Assembly: GCF_040207125.1 (NCBI RefSeq)
Contig: NZ_CP157940.1
Location: 4,402,001-4,466,000, forward strand
Length of the DNA stretch: 64,000 bases
Reading direction: 5' to 3'
From: Lacrimispora sp. BS-2
Lineage (GTDB): Bacteria; Bacillota; Clostridia; Lachnospirales; Lachnospiraceae
Position numbers and translations under genes: made by a program. Shown here piece by piece: positions 35,408 to 43,849 of the stretch. How positions within the stretch are numbered: position 1 is the stretch's first letter; each line of letters begins with the position of its first letter. Under the pieces are notes generated by a model that was not told the DNA's origin, did not search any database, and saw only the letters and a list, made by a program, of their open reading frames with translations.

Positions 35408-35540
35408 ATAGTAAGAAAAATTACAGAAAAATAGGGAAAAACAAAAAAACCTGTCGAAATTTAACTGAAAAGGGGTAATTTTTTTGTAGCGAAAGACAAT
35501 TCCCAGAGAACCAAAGGGGATGAAAGTGAGGAACAATCGG

Positions 35541-35921
35541 ATGAATGGCATATTTGGGAATAGCATTTCAATGGCTGAAAAAACTTTGGATTATCTGTGG
35601 TCAAAGCAGCAGGTAACGTTGAATAATATTGCTAACGGAGAAACTCCAGGCTATAAAGCTCGTTATGTAACGTTTGAGGACGAGTTCCGAAAACGTTTGC
35701 TGGCTGGAAAAGAGGGTACGTCAAGAGACATTGGGAAGGCCATAAGCAGTTCCAGACATTATATCCATGAAACAAAGGACGAATCAGCAAGATTGGACGG
35801 GAATAATGTCAACATGGATGTAGAGAATGTGGAACTGGCAAGAACGAATCTTCAATATCAGTATCAGCTGAACGCATTGAACAGTGAAATTAGCAGGCTT
35901 CGTACTGTTATTAAAGGTTAA
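35541..35921 (+). CDS. flgB: Flagellar basal-body rod protein FlgB
   Basis: This proximal rod protein has 126 residues from the ATG at 35541, spaced from GAGG; the ATG at 35520 directly abuts its purines and is less likely. The N-terminal helix and rod signature (KQQVTLNNIANGETPGYKAR) and the C-terminal helix (VELARTNLQYQYQLNALNSE) are typical. It is the first gene of the operon. Its usual partner flgC is not next to it but about 13 kb downstream. Confidence 0.93.
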   Translation: MNGIFGNSISMAEKTLDYLWSKQQVTLNNIANGETPGYKARYVTFEDEFRKRLLAGKEGTSRDIGKAISSSRHYIHETKDESARLDGNNVNMDVENVELARTNLQYQYQLNALNSEISRLRTVIKG

Positions 35922-35938
35922 GACGGGAGGTATATGAG

Positions 35939-36250
35939 ATGGAGCAGATATTTATAAGACCTATGATCCCAATGGAGTCCATCGGGAATATAGGAATGGA
36001 AAAGAAAGTGACAACCGGACAGGATGGAGGTTCGGTGTTTCGTGATATATTTAACGAAGCTATTCAAAACGTAAGAACCACGGATGAAGATTTGACGACA
36101 CAGGAATACCTGTTGTCAACAGGCCAGATTGATGATGCGCATACCATACCGGCAGCGGCAGCAAAAGCCCAGTTATCTGTAGAACTTTTATCATCTCTTC
36201 GGAATAAGGCACTGGAAGCCTACAATGAGATTATAAGAATTAACGTTTAA
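35939..36250 (+). CDS. fliE: Flagellar hook-basal body protein FliE
   Basis: FliE (103 residues) links the MS ring to the rod and is exported. The C-terminal half is typical (FRDIFNEAIQNVRTTDED, AAAAKAQLSVELLSSLRNKA, EAYNEIIRINV). The gene lies 17 bases after flgB and 16 before fliF, inside the operon. Confidence 0.92.
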   Translation: MEQIFIRPMIPMESIGNIGMEKKVTTGQDGGSVFRDIFNEAIQNVRTTDEDLTTQEYLLSTGQIDDAHTIPAAAAKAQLSVELLSSLRNKALEAYNEIIRINV

Positions 36251-36266
36251 GTAGATAACAGGGCGG

Positions 36267-37877
36267 ATGGATGCGATGGAAAAGATAAAGGAACTTTTAG
36301 GAAAACTGAATGACAAAGTAAAAAAGGCCATAATCATCGGCGCTGTCGGCGTGGCGGTTGTGGCGGGAGCAATTGTGATAGCGCTGTCCATGCGGGAGAA
36401 GCCTTACGAGGTAATGTTTCCAAGTGTCAGCAGCGAAGAAGCCAAACAGATCATTGGAAAATTACAGGAAGATGGAATCGACTATCAGTATAAAAACGGT
36501 GACATTCTGGTACCCACGCCCCAGCTGGATACCACCAGGGCAAAGTTGGTTTCGGAAGGATATCCCAAAAGCGGTTTTACATACGATGTATTCAGAAATA
36601 ATGTAAATTTGATGACTACGGATTCAGACCGGCGGCGGTTTGAGATTTATGATCTGGAAACCAGAATCGGTTCTACGATTAAAGTGTTTGATGGCGTTCA
36701 GGAGGCATATGTAACCTTAGCTTTGGGAGAACCCTCCAAATATGCACTGTCTGATGACACGGCACAGGAGCCCAGCGCCCAGGCTGTTGTGGTTATGAAG
36801 GATGGAGGATCTCCCACGGAGGAGCAGGCAAAGTCTATCCAGCTTCTCATATCCAGAAGTATACCTGGATTGGTCATTGACAATGTCTCTGTATTTGACG
36901 GAAACGGACGGGAAGTTTCCATCGGATCCGATAATGAGGACATTAACAACGGCAAGGCCGGAGAAGAGATCACCAGGCTGATCGAAGACCAGATTTCTGC
37001 AAAGGTCTTGAATGTCCTTGGACCTGTATACGGAAATGGCAATGTCAGGGTATCCGTAAAAGGCACGGTCAATATGGAAAAACTGATTCGGGAGAGTATT
37101 GTTTACAATACCCCCGAAAAGATCGATGAAAAAGATAAGACCGGTCTTACCTCCGAGGAATCCATATTCAAGGAATATTCCGGAAGCGGACAGAATGCTT
37201 CCGGTGTGGCTGGCTCAGAAGCCAATGCAGATATCCCTCAGTATAATGCAGGAGGAACAGATGCGGAGAACGCATATGGTTCCAGCAGCCTGACCAGAAA
37301 ATATCTTTTGAATCAAATAAAAGAACAGGGCCAGGTCAATCCGGGAACTTTGGAAAACCTCACTGTTTCCGTAGTGGTAAACGGAACCGGATTCGGCAGC
37401 ATGACCATTGACGACATAAGGGATTTAGCCGGAAATGCGGCGGGAATCCCTCAGGGAGAGCGTGCGGAAAAGATAACGGCCGTGGCAGCACCTTTCTATA
37501 CTGTGGAAGTACCTCAGGCACCTGAAGCTCCTGCGGAAGCAAATACCAGCGGCATTTTGATCAATCAGTGGATTCTGATTGCGGCTCTGGCGGGAGTGCT
37601 TCTCCTTCTTCTGATTATAATTTTGGCAGTAAGGCACAGACGGAAGAAGAATGCTCTTATGGAGGCCATGGAAATAAGCCAGGAAGATGTTCCGGAATTG
37701 CCGGTTATGGCAGAACTGCTGGAAGCAAATGAAAAAGAACAGGCGAATCTGGAACCTGAAGAAGACAGGGGAGCAGAGCTGCGCCAGAGCGTCCGCGAGT
37801 TTGCAGAGCAGAATCCTGAGATATCAGCTCAGCTGCTGAAAACATGGTTGAATGGAGGCGGTAACAATGGCGATTAA
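36267..37877 (+). CDS. fliF: Flagellar MS-ring protein FliF
   Basis: FliF (536 residues) forms the membrane ring on which the export gate and the C ring assemble. Transmembrane helices lie at about residues 20-41 and 430-451. The periplasmic ring-building regions lie between (YEVMFPSVSSEEAKQI, RRRFEIYDLETRIGSTI, AVVVMKDG). The acidic C terminus (EISAQLLKTWLN) is the FliG-binding end. The start is ATG 36267 or ATG 36276; neither has a strong ribosome binding site. The end overlaps fliG by 11 bases. Confidence 0.95.
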   Translation: MDAMEKIKELLGKLNDKVKKAIIIGAVGVAVVAGAIVIALSMREKPYEVMFPSVSSEEAKQIIGKLQEDGIDYQYKNGDILVPTPQLDTTRAKLVSEGYPKSGFTYDVFRNNVNLMTTDSDRRRFEIYDLETRIGSTIKVFDGVQEAYVTLALGEPSKYALSDDTAQEPSAQAVVVMKDGGSPTEEQAKSIQLLISRSIPGLVIDNVSVFDGNGREVSIGSDNEDINNGKAGEEITRLIEDQISAKVLNVLGPVYGNGNVRVSVKGTVNMEKLIRESIVYNTPEKIDEKDKTGLTSEESIFKEYSGSGQNASGVAGSEANADIPQYNAGGTDAENAYGSSSLTRKYLLNQIKEQGQVNPGTLENLTVSVVVNGTGFGSMTIDDIRDLAGNAAGIPQGERAEKITAVAAPFYTVEVPQAPEAPAEANTSGILINQWILIAALAGVLLLLLIIILAVRHRRKKNALMEAMEISQEDVPELPVMAELLEANEKEQANLEPEEDRGAELRQSVREFAEQNPEISAQLLKTWLNGGGNNGD

Positions 37878-38871
37878 TCTGACGCCCGAGCAAAAAGCGG
37901 CAACAGTGGTTGTTTCACTGGGAGTGGAGAAGGCTTCCAAAGTATACAAGTACTTAACCGAAGACGAGATTGAGAAATTAACTCTTGAAGTGGCAAAACT
38001 TGGACATGTGGAAGCAGAGCAGACGGAAGCCATTTTGGATGAGTTTTATAAGACCTGCCTGACTCAAAAGGTGGTCACTGACGGAGGCTTGGAATATGCA
38101 AGAACTGTTCTGGAGAAAGCCTTCGGCGAAAGCACGGCCAACAGCCTGCTTCAAAAGGTTACCCAGTCTCTGAAATCCAGATCCTTTGGGTTTATCCGGA
38201 AAAGTGATGTAAAGAACCTGCTTTCGGTCCTTCAGCATGAAAGAGCCCAGATCATTGCCCTGGTTCTTTCTTATACAAATGAGGAGATGGCAGCTCAGAT
38301 CATTTCGGAGCTTGCCCCTGAAAAGCGCATGCAGGTAGTGGAGGCCATTGCCAGAATGGAGAGCGCTTCTCCTGAAGGAATTAAAATTGTGGAAGAAGAG
38401 ATCAGGAAGCGGTTCTCTGGCATCCTTACTACCGATTACACCAGCGTGGGAGGTGTTGATTACATAGCAAACGTTATGAACCACATAGACCGGAGTAACG
38501 AAAAACTCATCTTCGACGAACTGGGCAGAAAGGATGCGGAGCTGGCGGATACCATCCGCAAGAAGATGTTCGTATTCGAGGATATCATTACCATGGACAA
38601 TCGTTCCATCCAGCGTTTTATCAGAGAGTGCGATATGCGTGACATGGTTTATGCTCTTAAGAATGCAAACGAGCAGATTACAACAGTTATTTTCTCCAAT
38701 ATGTCAACCCGTATGAAGGAAAGCATTGAGTCCGATATGGAAGTTACCGTTAATGTACGCTTAAAAGATGTGGAAGAGGCTCAGCAGAGGATTGTCGGTA
38801 TTATAAGGCGTCTGGAAGAAGAGGGCGAGCTGATCATCAATAAGGGCGGAAAGGATGACGTCATTGTCTAA
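37867..38871 (+). CDS. fliG: Flagellar motor switch protein FliG
   Basis: FliG couples MotA to rotor rotation. The start at 37867 follows GGAGG and gives 334 residues. N domain: LTPEQKAATVVVSLG. The middle domain has ERAQIIALVLSY where most FliG proteins have an EHPQ motif used in FliM binding. The C-terminal torque region is intact (ELADTIRKKMFVFEDII, RSIQRFIRECD, DVEEAQQRIVGIIRRLEEEG). The gene overlaps fliF and fliH at its two ends. Confidence 0.95.
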   Translation: MAINLTPEQKAATVVVSLGVEKASKVYKYLTEDEIEKLTLEVAKLGHVEAEQTEAILDEFYKTCLTQKVVTDGGLEYARTVLEKAFGESTANSLLQKVTQSLKSRSFGFIRKSDVKNLLSVLQHERAQIIALVLSYTNEEMAAQIISELAPEKRMQVVEAIARMESASPEGIKIVEEEIRKRFSGILTTDYTSVGGVDYIANVMNHIDRSNEKLIFDELGRKDAELADTIRKKMFVFEDIITMDNRSIQRFIRECDMRDMVYALKNANEQITTVIFSNMSTRMKESIESDMEVTVNVRLKDVEEAQQRIVGIIRRLEEEGELIINKGGKDDVIV

Positions 38872-39667
38872 TATTATAAAGGCTATGCAGAGGACAGATC
38901 GTGTTCTGGAGTACGGATTTACCAGGGAATTTGAAGATATCAGGGTAAATGAAAAAGAGAATCCGGAAAGGGAATCGGAGCAGGAAGACTCTGCAAACCA
39001 GGGATATGACAGGTATCTTCAAACTACCGAGCTGTACGAAGATGCCATAAAGAAGAGTCGGGTAGTTCTGGACCAGGCGAAGGCGGATTCGGAAGATATT
39101 CTCAACCAGGCAAAGGCGGACGGGGAAAAGCTCCGTGCTCAGGCCATGGAAGAAGGACGCCAGGCCGGATATGACGCGGGATATGAGGAGGGCTTTAGAA
39201 AAGCCTATGAAGCACATAAAGAGGTTCTTGAGGCGCGCCAGGAAGAATTCCTGGAGGCTATGAAAAATACGATTGAGAGCGTTACGCAAGAGAAAGAAAA
39301 GATACTGGATAAATATATTGATGACTTAAAAAAAGTCACTCTGACCATTGCGGAAAAAGTGATTCAGACCAGTCTGCGATCCAGCGGTGAGATCATTAAG
39401 CGCATGATCGTGGCTGCCGCGGGAAAGCTTAAGAAAACCCAGTGGGTGAAAATTTATGTATCCCAAAGAGATGCGGGAATGATGATACAGGGAGATGTGG
39501 GGCTGTTAAGTGAATTGTCCCACATTTCCGGGAATATCAAGATCATAGCCATGGATCATGAGGAGGACGGAGCTTGTATCATTGAGCTTCCGGAGGAGAT
39601 TATTGATGTCAGCGTAAATACCCAGCTGGAAAATATTAAAGGAATACTTAATAACGCCAGACTGTAA
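38855..39667 (+). CDS. fliH: Flagellar assembly protein FliH
   Basis: FliH (270 residues) is the regulator and linker of the FliI export ATPase. The long charged central coiled coil, with AQAMEEGRQAGYDAGYEEGF showing the GxxxG-type repeats of FliH, leads to a globular C-terminal half (VTLTIAEKVIQTSL, WVKIYVSQRDAGMM). The start lies 17 bases inside the end of fliG. Confidence 0.88.
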   Translation: MTSLSNIIKAMQRTDRVLEYGFTREFEDIRVNEKENPERESEQEDSANQGYDRYLQTTELYEDAIKKSRVVLDQAKADSEDILNQAKADGEKLRAQAMEEGRQAGYDAGYEEGFRKAYEAHKEVLEARQEEFLEAMKNTIESVTQEKEKILDKYIDDLKKVTLTIAEKVIQTSLRSSGEIIKRMIVAAAGKLKKTQWVKIYVSQRDAGMMIQGDVGLLSELSHISGNIKIIAMDHEEDGACIIELPEEIIDVSVNTQLENIKGILNNARL

Positions 39668-39681
39668 CAGGAGGAACCTGC

Positions 39682-40983
39682 ATGTTTAAAGAATTGACGG
39701 ATCTCATTACAAAAACTGAGACAATCGACCATATCGGGAAGATTGAAAACATTGTGGGGATGTCCATGGAAGCCTCTGGTGGAAGGGCCAGTATCGGAGA
39801 CATTGCCTATATTTACAATGAAGACCGGCAGGAACAGATACCGGTTGAAGTGGTGGGCTTTAAGGATGACAAAATACAGCTTATGGCCTATGAAAATATG
39901 AATGGCATTGCTGCGGGCAGCTTTGTCCGAAATACAAAACGCAGGTTGAAGGTACCGGTAGGAGATTTTTTAAGAGGTCGGATCATCGATGCAAAGGGAG
40001 AACCAATGGATGGGAAAGGACCTTTTGAATCTCCCCGGTATTATTATGTAGAAAATCCTTATATCAACCCCATGACCCGTCCTCCCATTACGGACAAGCT
40101 GGAATTTGGGGTCAAGGCAATTGACGGCTTAAACACCATTGGAAAAGGTCAGCGTATTGGGATTTTTGCAGGCAGTGGTGTAGGAAAGAGTACCTTGCTG
40201 GGCATGATTGCCAGGAATGTAAAGGCAGATATTAACGTGGTGGCCCTGGTAGGGGAGCGTGGAAGAGAAGTCCGTGAATTCATAGAAAAAGACTTGGGAC
40301 CGGAAGGAATGAAACGTTCCGTGTTGGTAGTAGCTACCTCAGATCAGCCGGCCATGCTTCGTATGAAGTGTCCGTTGGTTGCCACCACCATAGCTGAATA
40401 CTTTAAAAATCAGGGCAAGGATGTATTGCTTATGATGGATTCCCTGACCCGTTTTGCCATGGCTCAGAGAGAAATTGGGCTTGCAATCGGTGAGCCCCCA
40501 GTGGCAAGAGGCTATACTCCCTCTATATACGCGGAGTTTCCCAAGCTGCTGGAACGAAGCGGAAACTTTGGAGAAGGTTCCATTACGGGAATCTACACGG
40601 TTTTGGTGGAAGGTGATGATACCAATGAGCCTATCGCTGATACGGTAAGAGGTATTGTGGATGGCCATATTGTGCTGACCCGAAAGCTGGCCAATGCCAA
40701 CCATTTCCCGGCCATTGACGTAAACGCCAGCATTTCACGTCTGATGACCAACATCGTTTCAGATGAGCACCGGAAATTAGCTTCCCAGCTCCGGGACATG
40801 TTAAGCCTTTATGAGAAAAATGAGGACCTTATCTCCATTGGTGCTTATAAAACCGGTACGAACCCAAAGCTTGATGTAGCTATATCCAAAATTGATAAAA
40901 TCAATCAGTTCCTGTGTCAGGGGATACAGGAACAGACCAGCTATGAAGAGGTCTTAAATAAAATGAAGATGATTTTAGCATAG
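39682..40983 (+). CDS. fliI: Flagellum-specific export ATPase FliI
   Basis: FliI (433 residues) is the F1-beta-like ATPase of the type III export apparatus. Walker A is AGSGVGKSTLL at about 163-173, Walker B is VLLMMDSLTRFA. Also seen are VGERGREVREFIE and RGYTPSIYAEFPKLLERSG, typical of the family. The ribosome binding site is AGGAGG. The length is normal. Confidence 0.97.
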   Translation: MFKELTDLITKTETIDHIGKIENIVGMSMEASGGRASIGDIAYIYNEDRQEQIPVEVVGFKDDKIQLMAYENMNGIAAGSFVRNTKRRLKVPVGDFLRGRIIDAKGEPMDGKGPFESPRYYYVENPYINPMTRPPITDKLEFGVKAIDGLNTIGKGQRIGIFAGSGVGKSTLLGMIARNVKADINVVALVGERGREVREFIEKDLGPEGMKRSVLVVATSDQPAMLRMKCPLVATTIAEYFKNQGKDVLLMMDSLTRFAMAQREIGLAIGEPPVARGYTPSIYAEFPKLLERSGNFGEGSITGIYTVLVEGDDTNEPIADTVRGIVDGHIVLTRKLANANHFPAIDVNASISRLMTNIVSDEHRKLASQLRDMLSLYEKNEDLISIGAYKTGTNPKLDVAISKIDKINQFLCQGIQEQTSYEEVLNKMKMILA

Positions 40984-41005
40984 ATGCTGAAAGGGGAAGT
41001 GGAGC

Positions 41006-41455
41006 ATGAAAAAGTTTAATTTTCCACTTAATACAGTATTAAATTACAAGGATCAGGTTCTGGACAATTTAAAAAATGAGCACGCTCAGATTGTGGATCA
41101 GGTAGTTAGGCAGGAAAAAAAGGTCGAGGTCTTGTCGGATCGTAGGAGAGAAGCATGTAACCGGTTTCAGGAGGAGATAGGCCAGGGCATTGCTGTTAGT
41201 ATGATGCGGGAATATGAGACCTATATCACCTTCATGCAGCAGAAAATTCTTGCCGAGCAGGGAACTCTTCAGAAATTGAAAAAAAGAGAGGAACAAAAGC
41301 GGGAGGAAGTGGTGGAGGCCAGAAAAGAAGTGGTTTCCATCGAAAAACTGAAGGAAAAGAAGCTTTTGCAGTATAACAAAGAAGTCCTGCGCAGCGAGGA
41401 GCTGTTCATTGAGGAATTCGTTTCTAATACGACCTCGGTCCATGGAAGCAGGTAA
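41006..41455 (+). CDS. fliJ: Flagellar export protein FliJ
   Basis: FliJ (149 residues) is an almost wholly coiled-coil, highly charged protein, the export chaperone escort that acts as the stalk of the FliI ring. The N-terminal MKKFNFPLNTVLNYKDQVLD pattern is typical of FliJ. It is identified mostly by shape and position directly after fliI. A small hairpin ATGCC-TGAA-GGCAT lies in the 72-base gap to fliK. Confidence 0.85.
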   Translation: MKKFNFPLNTVLNYKDQVLDNLKNEHAQIVDQVVRQEKKVEVLSDRRREACNRFQEEIGQGIAVSMMREYETYITFMQQKILAEQGTLQKLKKREEQKREEVVEARKEVVSIEKLKEKKLLQYNKEVLRSEELFIEEFVSNTTSVHGSR

Positions 41456-41527
41456 TCCTGCCGGAAAACTTCTGGCAGTTACCATAAAATCAAATGCCTG
41501 AAGGCATGAAAAGAAAGGAGTGAGAAG

Positions 41528-42793
41528 ATGATAGAGGTAAAAAACAGCAGTGTGGATCTGTTATCCAGACAACTGACCGGCAGCAGGATAAAGGAAGAAA
41601 AGGCAGCTGACGGTTTATCCGAGTTTAAGGCCATGTTAAAAAGCGGCACTCAGAAGAAGGATAGCAAAAGTCAGGAACCAAGAGAGTCCTTTGAAGAAAA
41701 TCCGCCTGCAGCGGAAGTGGCATCAGAGGCTGCTGCTCTGGTGTCTGCGGCCGCAATGGCGAAAGTCCAGGGGCTGGAGGAACAGTTTCAACTAGCCGGA
41801 CAGGAACCAGAGACCCAAATTATGGAAGCCATTGGAGAGGCCCAGGCTCCGGTTTTTGTGTCAGAAGAAAGTGGAAAAATCCAGACAATGGATTCATTCC
41901 GTGCTTTGGATCAGCTTCGTTTTCAACAGCTGACAGAAAATGGTATGGGAGCAGAAAGTCTTCGCGAGGGAAATTCCATGACCTTGGCGGATAGTTCAAA
42001 AGAAAAGCCGGAGTCCATTTTCCTGAATGCAATGGCAACGCTGCAAAAAACAGGGAAAAAGGAACCTGTGATTCAGGATATAGCAGGGCAGAACACGGAG
42101 GCAGTTGTAAATCCAGATGGGAAAAAGGATATTTTATCGGAGAAGCCGCTTATGAAAGCAGCAGAGACAGTTTCCGGTTTAGCTGAAAAGGAACCGGCGG
42201 TGATTCTTCCAAAGAGCAGTTCTCAGGAAAAACCGGGCCCTGTGGAAGAAGACCAGGATAAAATCGGGAAAAACCTTCCGGAAAAGCCCTATGAGCCTGA
42301 ACGTTTCTGGAACAGACACCTTGAAAAGCCTGAGGAAGTCCATACAACTGTAAGAGCAGAGAATTCGAAAGAATTGGAAGCAAAGTTATCGGAACAGATT
42401 TTAAAACAGATACGCCAAGGAAATGGGGAATTGGATATTCAATTGGAACCCCATAATCTGGGTAAGATCCGGATCAAAATTTCCTATGAGGATAATCAGA
42501 TCAGTGTTTCACTTCTGTGTACAGAAAGTAAAACCTTAAAGCTTTTATCCCAGTCGGCGGGCGATTTAGGCTCCATTCTGGAATCTAATTTAGAACGGCC
42601 CTTCCAGGTCCTGGTAGACAAGCAGGAGCCGGATTACTTAAACCAGCAGCAGGAGCAGGGGAGCAGACAGGAACAGCGTGGACAGCATCAGGAAAGCCAG
42701 AGGGAAGAAACCCATGAGGACTTTATACAAAAGCTGAGGCTTGGGATTTTTGAGACAGAAAGCGCCGAAGAAAACGGCGTTGGTTACAGATAA
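41528..42793 (+). CDS. fliK: Flagellar hook-length control protein FliK
   Basis: FliK (421 residues) measures hook length and switches the export apparatus to filament substrates. The N-terminal about 300 residues are disordered, Glu/Lys/Ser-rich and poorly conserved, as in the family. The C-terminal Flg_hook domain (LDIQLEPHNLGKIRIKISYE, SVSLLCTES, LLSQSAGDLGSILES) at about 300-370 is clear. A Gln-rich tail (QQEQGSRQEQRGQHQ) ends it. Confidence 0.9.
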   Translation: MIEVKNSSVDLLSRQLTGSRIKEEKAADGLSEFKAMLKSGTQKKDSKSQEPRESFEENPPAAEVASEAAALVSAAAMAKVQGLEEQFQLAGQEPETQIMEAIGEAQAPVFVSEESGKIQTMDSFRALDQLRFQQLTENGMGAESLREGNSMTLADSSKEKPESIFLNAMATLQKTGKKEPVIQDIAGQNTEAVVNPDGKKDILSEKPLMKAAETVSGLAEKEPAVILPKSSSQEKPGPVEEDQDKIGKNLPEKPYEPERFWNRHLEKPEEVHTTVRAENSKELEAKLSEQILKQIRQGNGELDIQLEPHNLGKIRIKISYEDNQISVSLLCTESKTLKLLSQSAGDLGSILESNLERPFQVLVDKQEPDYLNQQQEQGSRQEQRGQHQESQREETHEDFIQKLRLGIFETESAEENGVGYR

Positions 42794-42804
42794 GGAGAGA
42801 AGTA

Positions 42805-43374
42805 ATGTCAACTGTAAATGGAGTAAATTTGTATAGTTCTCTGGAAGATTTTAAGGATAGAGCAAAAACCACCAGTAACAGTGAATTGACAACGGAAGGA
42901 TTTTTTAGGCTTTTGGCAGCACAGCTTCAAAATCAGGACATGTCAAGCCCCATGGATAACTCGGAGATGATGACTCAGATGACTCAGATCGCCATGATGC
43001 AGGCTATGAACAACTTCTCCACTGCAATGGGGGATTTTGCCCAGGTCAATACAATCAATTATGGAACTTCCATGATGGGAAAAGACGTTATGGTTGCATA
43101 CCACGATAAGAACGGGGCAGTTAAAAAAATCACGGGAACTGTGACAAGAGTCGATATTTTTAATGGTGTGCCAACTATTTACATCGACGACGATGAAAAG
43201 ACAGGCTATCCGGTTTCCAGCATTATGTCCGTTTATGAAAAGGGGCATAAGCCTCCGGATAATGTGGGTGATACAGACAAGGACGATGGAGTCAAGGATC
43301 CGGATACAGATAATAATACCGATGGAGCTAAGAATCCGGATACAGATAACAATACCGATACCAGTACCGATTAG
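42805..43374 (+). CDS. flgD: Flagellar hook-capping protein FlgD with acidic repeat tail
   Basis: FlgD (189 residues) is the scaffold for hook assembly. The N-terminal signature FFRLLAAQLQNQDMSSPMDN is followed by TQMTQIAMMQAMNNF. The middle has a small beta domain (GTVTRVDIFNGVPTIYID). The C terminus is a low-complexity Asp/Asn/Thr tail (DPDTDNNTDGAKNPDTDNNT) built from a nearly repeated unit at 43291-43371. The full FlgD Ig/tudor pair is not apparent, as in short Firmicute forms. Confidence 0.92.
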   Translation: MSTVNGVNLYSSLEDFKDRAKTTSNSELTTEGFFRLLAAQLQNQDMSSPMDNSEMMTQMTQIAMMQAMNNFSTAMGDFAQVNTINYGTSMMGKDVMVAYHDKNGAVKKITGTVTRVDIFNGVPTIYIDDDEKTGYPVSSIMSVYEKGHKPPDNVGDTDKDDGVKDPDTDNNTDGAKNPDTDNNTDTSTD

Positions 43375-43393
43375 AATGCGCAGGTGATGATTA

Positions 43394-43768
43394 ATGCTAG
43401 GTAAAATAAACCAGCATGAGGAACTAAGGCAGCTAAAGCTGCGGAATGCTGCCGCAATATCAAAACCAGCAGGCAGCTTTAATGAGATACTTCAAAACAG
43501 AATTGAGGAAAAGGAAGGGCTTCAATTTTCTCGCCATGCAGCAGAGCGGGTCAATCAGCGCGGAATTGAAATGTCGGATTCATTTATACAGGATTTGCAG
43601 TCCGCAGTGGAAAAAGCCCGTTCCAAAGGTGCAAAGGATGTGGTGATTATCAGTGACAAGGGAGCGTTTATTGTAAATGTGCCCAATAATACTGTGGTAA
43701 CAACCATGTCCGGCAATGAAATGAAAGAAAATATTTTTACAAATATCGACAGCGCCGTCCTGTTATAG
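43394..43768 (+). CDS. Conserved flagellar operon protein (TIGR02530-like)
   Basis: This 124-residue protein shows the pattern LQFSRHAAERVNQRGIEMSD and KGAKDVVIISDKGAFIVNV of the small flagellar operon family that sits between flgD and flgE in many Firmicutes. The molecular role is not established. Position and sequence agree with that family. Confidence 0.85.
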   Translation: MLGKINQHEELRQLKLRNAAAISKPAGSFNEILQNRIEEKEGLQFSRHAAERVNQRGIEMSDSFIQDLQSAVEKARSKGAKDVVIISDKGAFIVNVPNNTVVTTMSGNEMKENIFTNIDSAVLL

Positions 43769-43849
43769 CTGGACCATTTATGGAGGCTTTTCCTGTATGT
43801 CCGATTGACAGCAGGAGGAAGGCGAAAAAAACGAAGGAGAACAATAACT

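Noticed and set aside
35408..35540. c-di-GMP riboswitch in the fla/che operon leader, as known upstream of flgB in Clostridium difficile
   Set aside because: The conserved GEMM-I core sequences and paired stems are not visible in the leader; it is A-rich and weakly structured.
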